Assembly: GCA_051008185.1 (NCBI GenBank)
Contig: JBPCXW010000176.1
Location: 1-19,298 of the forward strand
DNA: 19,298 bases
Direction: 5' to 3'
Source of the DNA: CAXMWX01 sp051008185
GTDB lineage: Bacteria > Pseudomonadota > Gammaproteobacteria > Eutrophobiales > Eutrophobiaceae
The first letter of the stretch is position 1, and every line of letters starts with the position of its first letter. Positions 16,293 through 19,298 of this stretch are shown here, piece by piece. The notes below the pieces were generated by a model, which ran no database searches, was not told the DNA's origin, and saw only the letters and a list, made by a program, of their open reading frames with translations. A program made the position numbers and the translations under genes.

Positions 16293-18056
16293 TTAGATTT
16301 GATCCAGCAGTTCTCTGGCCTGCTGTCTTTGATCGACATCACCGACGGCAAGGATGTCATACAGCAGGCTCTTGGCACCGGCCTTGTCTCCCAACTCCAC
16401 ATAGGCCTTGGCCAGATCCAGCTTGGTGCTGTTGTCATCCGTCGGCGCAATGGCAGGGGTAGCGTCGCTGTCATCTGCGCCCAGATCCAGCTCGGCCGCA
16501 ATGTCGGGCACCTCGTCGCTGTCATCGCTGCCGAATATGGCAGGGCTAGTGACTCTCCCTGCGGGCACTTCTTTTCCAGCCGCAGGTGTCCCCACCGCAG
16601 GTGTCTCGACCGCAGGCACTCCGATCGCAGGTTCTTGCCTCGCGGCGGTTGTCAGCCCCGACGTGCTGATGGTGCCGGGCATCTCTGTTGCGGGGCGCTC
16701 CGTTGCTGCTCGATCCGTTGCCGCCTGATCCGTTGCCTCAGAGTCTCGCAGACTGTCCGCCACCGAACCGGCATCATCAGGCCCCTCCACCCGCAACGCC
16801 TTCGCCAACCACCAGACGAACACCAGCAACAGCAGTATCCCGCCTGCGGCGACACTCCATACCGGGTTGTCCTTGATCATCTCAAGATCCGGGATCGGTG
16901 TTTGTTCTATCATCTCAACCGTAGATGCCAGTCCCTTCTCCGCACCGGTCACGAGTGTAGCCCACCACTCACTGATCGTATCCCCGAACCCCTGATCCGA
17001 CTCGCGCATCTGCGCTTCCAGCGCGGCCAGCTCATTCTCTTTCAGTTGTATGGAACGCCGGAGTGTTTCAACCGCGATTTGTATCTCGGCAAGCTGCTCC
17101 TTCAACTCATCATTCTCCGCCAACAGACTGGCGATCCGCTCATTGGCGATGACCAGACCATCGTCGGGCTCAACACTGTCGGCGGCGGCAGTCGCTTCAG
17201 CCGCATCATCGACCGGTAGCGGGTTTGCCTCGGCCTGTTGCGCCGGAGCGGGTGCGGGAACGGGAGCAGCAGCCTGCCCCTGCTGCCAGTTGGACGATTG
17301 CGCCTTCACCTCGGAGATGGCGGCGGCTACCGAGCCGGACCCGATCTCGTCCGCCGTCGGAATCAGCAGTATCTGCTTGGCCTTGAGACCATTGATATTG
17401 TTGTTATCAAACGCATGCGGGTTGGCCTGTAACAGGGCCAGCATCATTTGCTGCACAGATACGGAGGGAGGACGAACCCGGGAGGCGATAGACCACAGGG
17501 TATCCCACGCAACGGTAGGCCCGTATTTCTTCCTCGGAGTGCTGTCCGCCGCGGCGGACGGGGTAGCCGCCGGTTCCGCCGCCGGTGTCGGTGCGGGTGT
17601 CGTAGCCGCAGGCTTCGCGGCGGGTTTCGCGGCAGCTGACGCAGCAGTAGCAGACCCCGCAGGCGACTTCAGATAAACCGAATATTCCCGCACCAGCCCC
17701 TTGCCCGTCCAACTGGTCTTCAGCAGGAAACGCAGAAAAGGTTGTTCAACGGGATCGCTGGTCGTAACCCGGATATGGGCAAGGTTCGGTCGCTCCCTGA
17801 CCAACTCAAACCTCAACCGGTTTGACATATAAATCCGTTCAATACCCCGCTCTGCAAAGGCCTCGGCATCAACCAGATCAATCTCCAGATCGTCCAGCTC
17901 CTCCGCCGTGGTGGCGAGCAATTCTATCCTCGCATCCAGAGGTTCATTCAGAACCGAGTTGAGCTTCAACTCCCCCAGCCCCAATGCCGTGGCCGCACCG
18001 GGCAATAACCCGGCAAGACACACCAGCAACAGGTTTCCAATCACTATGCGCTTCAT
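16293..18056 (-). CDS. fimV: FimV-like pole/pilus assembly protein, short form
   Basis: In Pseudomonas, FimV (TspA family) is an inner-membrane, peptidoglycan-binding hub for type IV pilus, type II secretion and polar organisation. This 587-aa version has a signal peptide (1-25) and the conserved FimV N-terminal domain (about 25-131). An Ala/Pro linker (about 132-176) precedes a LysM-like region (about 177-233). A Pro/Ala stretch (about 260-300) leads to a coiled coil (about 302-352), one transmembrane helix (about 400-418), an acidic cytoplasmic low-complexity region with imperfect Ala/Thr/Pro repeats (about 436-535), and a C-terminal TPR-like FimV domain (541-587, LDLAKAYVELGDKAGAKSLL). It is shorter than the roughly 900-residue Pseudomonas protein, mainly in the cytoplasmic part. 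GGGGAG precedes the ATG. The asd-fimV-truA order is conserved. Confidence 0.93.
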   Translation of the reverse strand: MKRIVIGNLLLVCLAGLLPGAATALGLGELKLNSVLNEPLDARIELLATTAEELDDLEIDLVDAEAFAERGIERIYMSNRLRFELVRERPNLAHIRVTTSDPVEQPFLRFLLKTSWTGKGLVREYSVYLKSPAGSATAASAAAKPAAKPAATTPAPTPAAEPAATPSAAADSTPRKKYGPTVAWDTLWSIASRVRPPSVSVQQMMLALLQANPHAFDNNNINGLKAKQILLIPTADEIGSGSVAAAISEVKAQSSNWQQGQAAAPVPAPAPAQQAEANPLPVDDAAEATAAADSVEPDDGLVIANERIASLLAENDELKEQLAEIQIAVETLRRSIQLKENELAALEAQMRESDQGFGDTISEWWATLVTGAEKGLASTVEMIEQTPIPDLEMIKDNPVWSVAAGGILLLLVFVWWLAKALRVEGPDDAGSVADSLRDSEATDQAATDRAATERPATEMPGTISTSGLTTAARQEPAIGVPAVETPAVGTPAAGKEVPAGRVTSPAIFGSDDSDEVPDIAAELDLGADDSDATPAIAPTDDNSTKLDLAKAYVELGDKAGAKSLLYDILAVGDVDQRQQARELLDQI

Positions 18057-18105
18057 GGTTTTTTCTCCCCTGATTCGTCAGGCCGTTACCGGGTGTCCGC
18101 CAAGG

Positions 18106-19140
18106 CTAGCGATCATCACCCTGTAGATAATGTTGTACCAGAATTTCAGCAATTTGCACACTATTTAGTGCCGCTCCCTTGCGGATATTATCCGCAACCA
18201 CCCACAGATTCAGGCCCTTGTCGTGCGAAATATCCTCACGAATCCGCCCCACATACACCGGATTCGTTCCGGCAGCCTCAATAGCGGTAGGATACCCTCC
18301 GTCGGCCTGTTCGTCCACCACTACTATACCCGGGCTCTGTGCCAGCAAGGCACGGGCCTGCTGTGCGCTGATCCGATCACGGGTCTCTATATGCACGGCC
18401 TCGGAATGGCCGACAAACACCGGCACCCGCACGGTGGTCGGATTCACCCGGATACTGTCATCGCCGAGGATCTTTTGTGTCTCCCAGATCATCTTCATCT
18501 CTTCTCGGGTATAACCGTTGTCCTGAAAGGTATCTATTTGCGGCAAGGCATTGAAGGCAAAGTGCCGGGGATAGACCAGCCCGTCGGCGGGGCCGACCTC
18601 AAGCACGGCGGCGGTTTGCTGATGCAGATCATCAACCGCCTGTCGCCCGGCACCTGATACGGCCTGATAGGTGGCAACATTGATCCGGCTGATACCGACG
18701 GCATCATGGATCGGTTTCAACGCCACCACCATCTGTATAGTGGAACAATTCGGATTGGCGATAATACCCCTGTTGGTGTAATCGGCGATCCTGTCCGGGT
18801 TCACCTCCGGCACCACCAGCGGAATATCATCTTCATAACGAAACCGCGAGGTGTTATCTATCACCACACAGGATGCGGCGGCGGCCAACGGCGCGTATTC
18901 GTCCGAGACCGAGGCACCGGCGGAAAACAGGCCAATCTCTGCCTGACTAAAGTCAAACCCGTCCAGCTCTGCAACCACCAGCTCGCGCCCGCCGAAGGCA
19001 ACCTTGTTACCGGCGGAACGCGCGCTGGCCAGCGCAAACACCTGCTGCACCGGAAACTGACGCTGTGCCAGAATGGACAACATCACCTCGCCGACCATGC
19101 CGGTCGCCCCGACAACCGCCACATTAAATTTCTTGCTCAT
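18106..19140 (-). CDS. asd: Aspartate-semialdehyde dehydrogenase
   Basis: This NADPH enzyme reduces aspartyl phosphate to aspartate semialdehyde, the branch point to lysine/diaminopimelate, threonine and methionine. The 344-aa protein has the nucleotide-binding GATGMVGEV (11-19) and the catalytic cysteine C132 in NPNCSTIQM. The later segment VPVFVGHSEAVHIET contains the conserved His region. Length and VNPDRI/ANPNCSTIQ wording suit the shorter class found beside fimV. It is the first gene of the minus-strand block, 49 bases before fimV. No strong ribosome site precedes the ATG (the upstream bases are ACCACACAA), so initiation may be weak or leader-dependent. The leuCDB genes often found upstream would lie beyond the window. 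Confidence 0.97.
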   Translation of the reverse strand: MSKKFNVAVVGATGMVGEVMLSILAQRQFPVQQVFALASARSAGNKVAFGGRELVVAELDGFDFSQAEIGLFSAGASVSDEYAPLAAAASCVVIDNTSRFRYEDDIPLVVPEVNPDRIADYTNRGIIANPNCSTIQMVVALKPIHDAVGISRINVATYQAVSGAGRQAVDDLHQQTAAVLEVGPADGLVYPRHFAFNALPQIDTFQDNGYTREEMKMIWETQKILGDDSIRVNPTTVRVPVFVGHSEAVHIETRDRISAQQARALLAQSPGIVVVDEQADGGYPTAIEAAGTNPVYVGRIREDISHDKGLNLWVVADNIRKGAALNSVQIAEILVQHYLQGDDR

Positions 19141-19152
19141 TTGTGTGGTGGA

Positions 19153-19180
19153 TCATTAACAGTTGAGACAAAGATGGCAA
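19153..19180 (-). promoter_or_regulatory. Weak candidate promoter of the asd block
   Basis: On the minus strand TTGCCA (19175-19180) matches the -35 consensus in five positions, and TAATGA (19153-19158), 16 bases on, is a poor -10. Only about 50 bases separate asd from the repeat, so the true promoter may be here, inside the repeat, or upstream of it. Confidence 0.2.
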
Positions 19181-19181
19181 G

Positions 19182-19191
19182 GGGGCGCCCC
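19182..19191. repeat. Perfect GC palindrome at the repeat edge
   Basis: GGGGCGCCCC is a perfect 10-bp palindrome directly abutting the end of the third repeat copy. It replaces the ACC terminus seen in the complete copy, so it may be a variant end of the element or part of an adjacent site. Confidence 0.6.
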
Positions 19192-19298
19192 GCCCCCCAC
19201 CAAAGCAGGCTTCGCCTCCTTTGGCTCCCCCTCAAGGGGGGAGCAATAACACCGGCACGAATAGCTCCCCCCTTGAGGGGGAGCCGGTGGCACAAGGG
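19191..19298 (-). repeat. Copy 3 of the palindromic repeat, truncated by the window end
   Basis: The reverse complement of this stretch aligns with 6051-6157 with about six substitutions and no gaps by eye. The paired arms of the hairpins are retained (CCAAAG/CTTTGG, and two GCTCCCCC/GGGGGAGC stems). Several differences fall in loops and between hairpins. It is inverted relative to copies 1 and 2 on the plus strand, but because asd is on the minus strand the same end faces the downstream gene. The distal part, including the second terminal inverted repeat, is outside the window. Confidence 0.85.

Noticed and set aside
16068..17219. 383-aa plus-strand open frame opposite truA and fimV
   Set aside because: Arg/Cys-rich shadow translation, antisense to two recognisable genes, with no ribosome site or known domain.

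Overview
The window reads as an ordinary, gene-dense stretch of a gammaproteobacterial chromosome. The class is suggested mainly by the minus-strand gene order asd-fimV-truA-trpF-trpB-trpA-accD-folC-dedD-cvpA-purF. FimV and DedD are typically gammaproteobacterial, and the tRNA-Pro closely resembles the E. coli one. I cannot name a genus. I found no prophage, transposase, CRISPR array, toxin-antitoxin or defence gene, and no convincing undescribed multi-gene system.

Layout. Positions 1-58 hold part of a GC-rich palindromic repeat. Positions 256-5882 (+) are sucA-sucB-lpdA, a complete 2-oxoglutarate dehydrogenase complex (E1, E2, E3) with its own E3 gene. A tRNA-Pro(CGG) gene lies on the minus strand at 5895-5971, converging on lpdA with only 12 bases between, and has a good promoter at 5991-6019. 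Next comes a complete 140-bp copy of the repeat (6020-6159) with 12-bp perfect terminal inverted repeats. Positions 6280-7955 (+) encode an acetyl-CoA acetyltransferase (PhaA) and a PhaR-type regulator, which points to polyhydroxyalkanoate metabolism. They converge on purF with 7 bases between.

Positions 7963-19140 (-) are one co-directional block of 11 genes read from asd to purF. It covers aspartate-semialdehyde dehydrogenase, the FimV cell-pole/pilus protein, tRNA pseudouridine synthase, the last steps of tryptophan synthesis (TrpF, TrpB, TrpA), the acetyl-CoA carboxylase beta subunit, folylpolyglutamate synthase, a SPOR-domain protein, CvpA and PurF. From trpB to dedD each junction is a 4-base stop/start overlap, which suggests strong translational coupling. 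A third repeat copy, inverted on the plus strand, lies upstream of asd and runs off the window end.

The most interesting feature is the repeat. All copies lie just upstream of the first gene of a transcription unit (sucA, phaA, asd), and all present the same end to that gene. Both window ends fall inside copies, so the window may be a whole contig broken at repeats.
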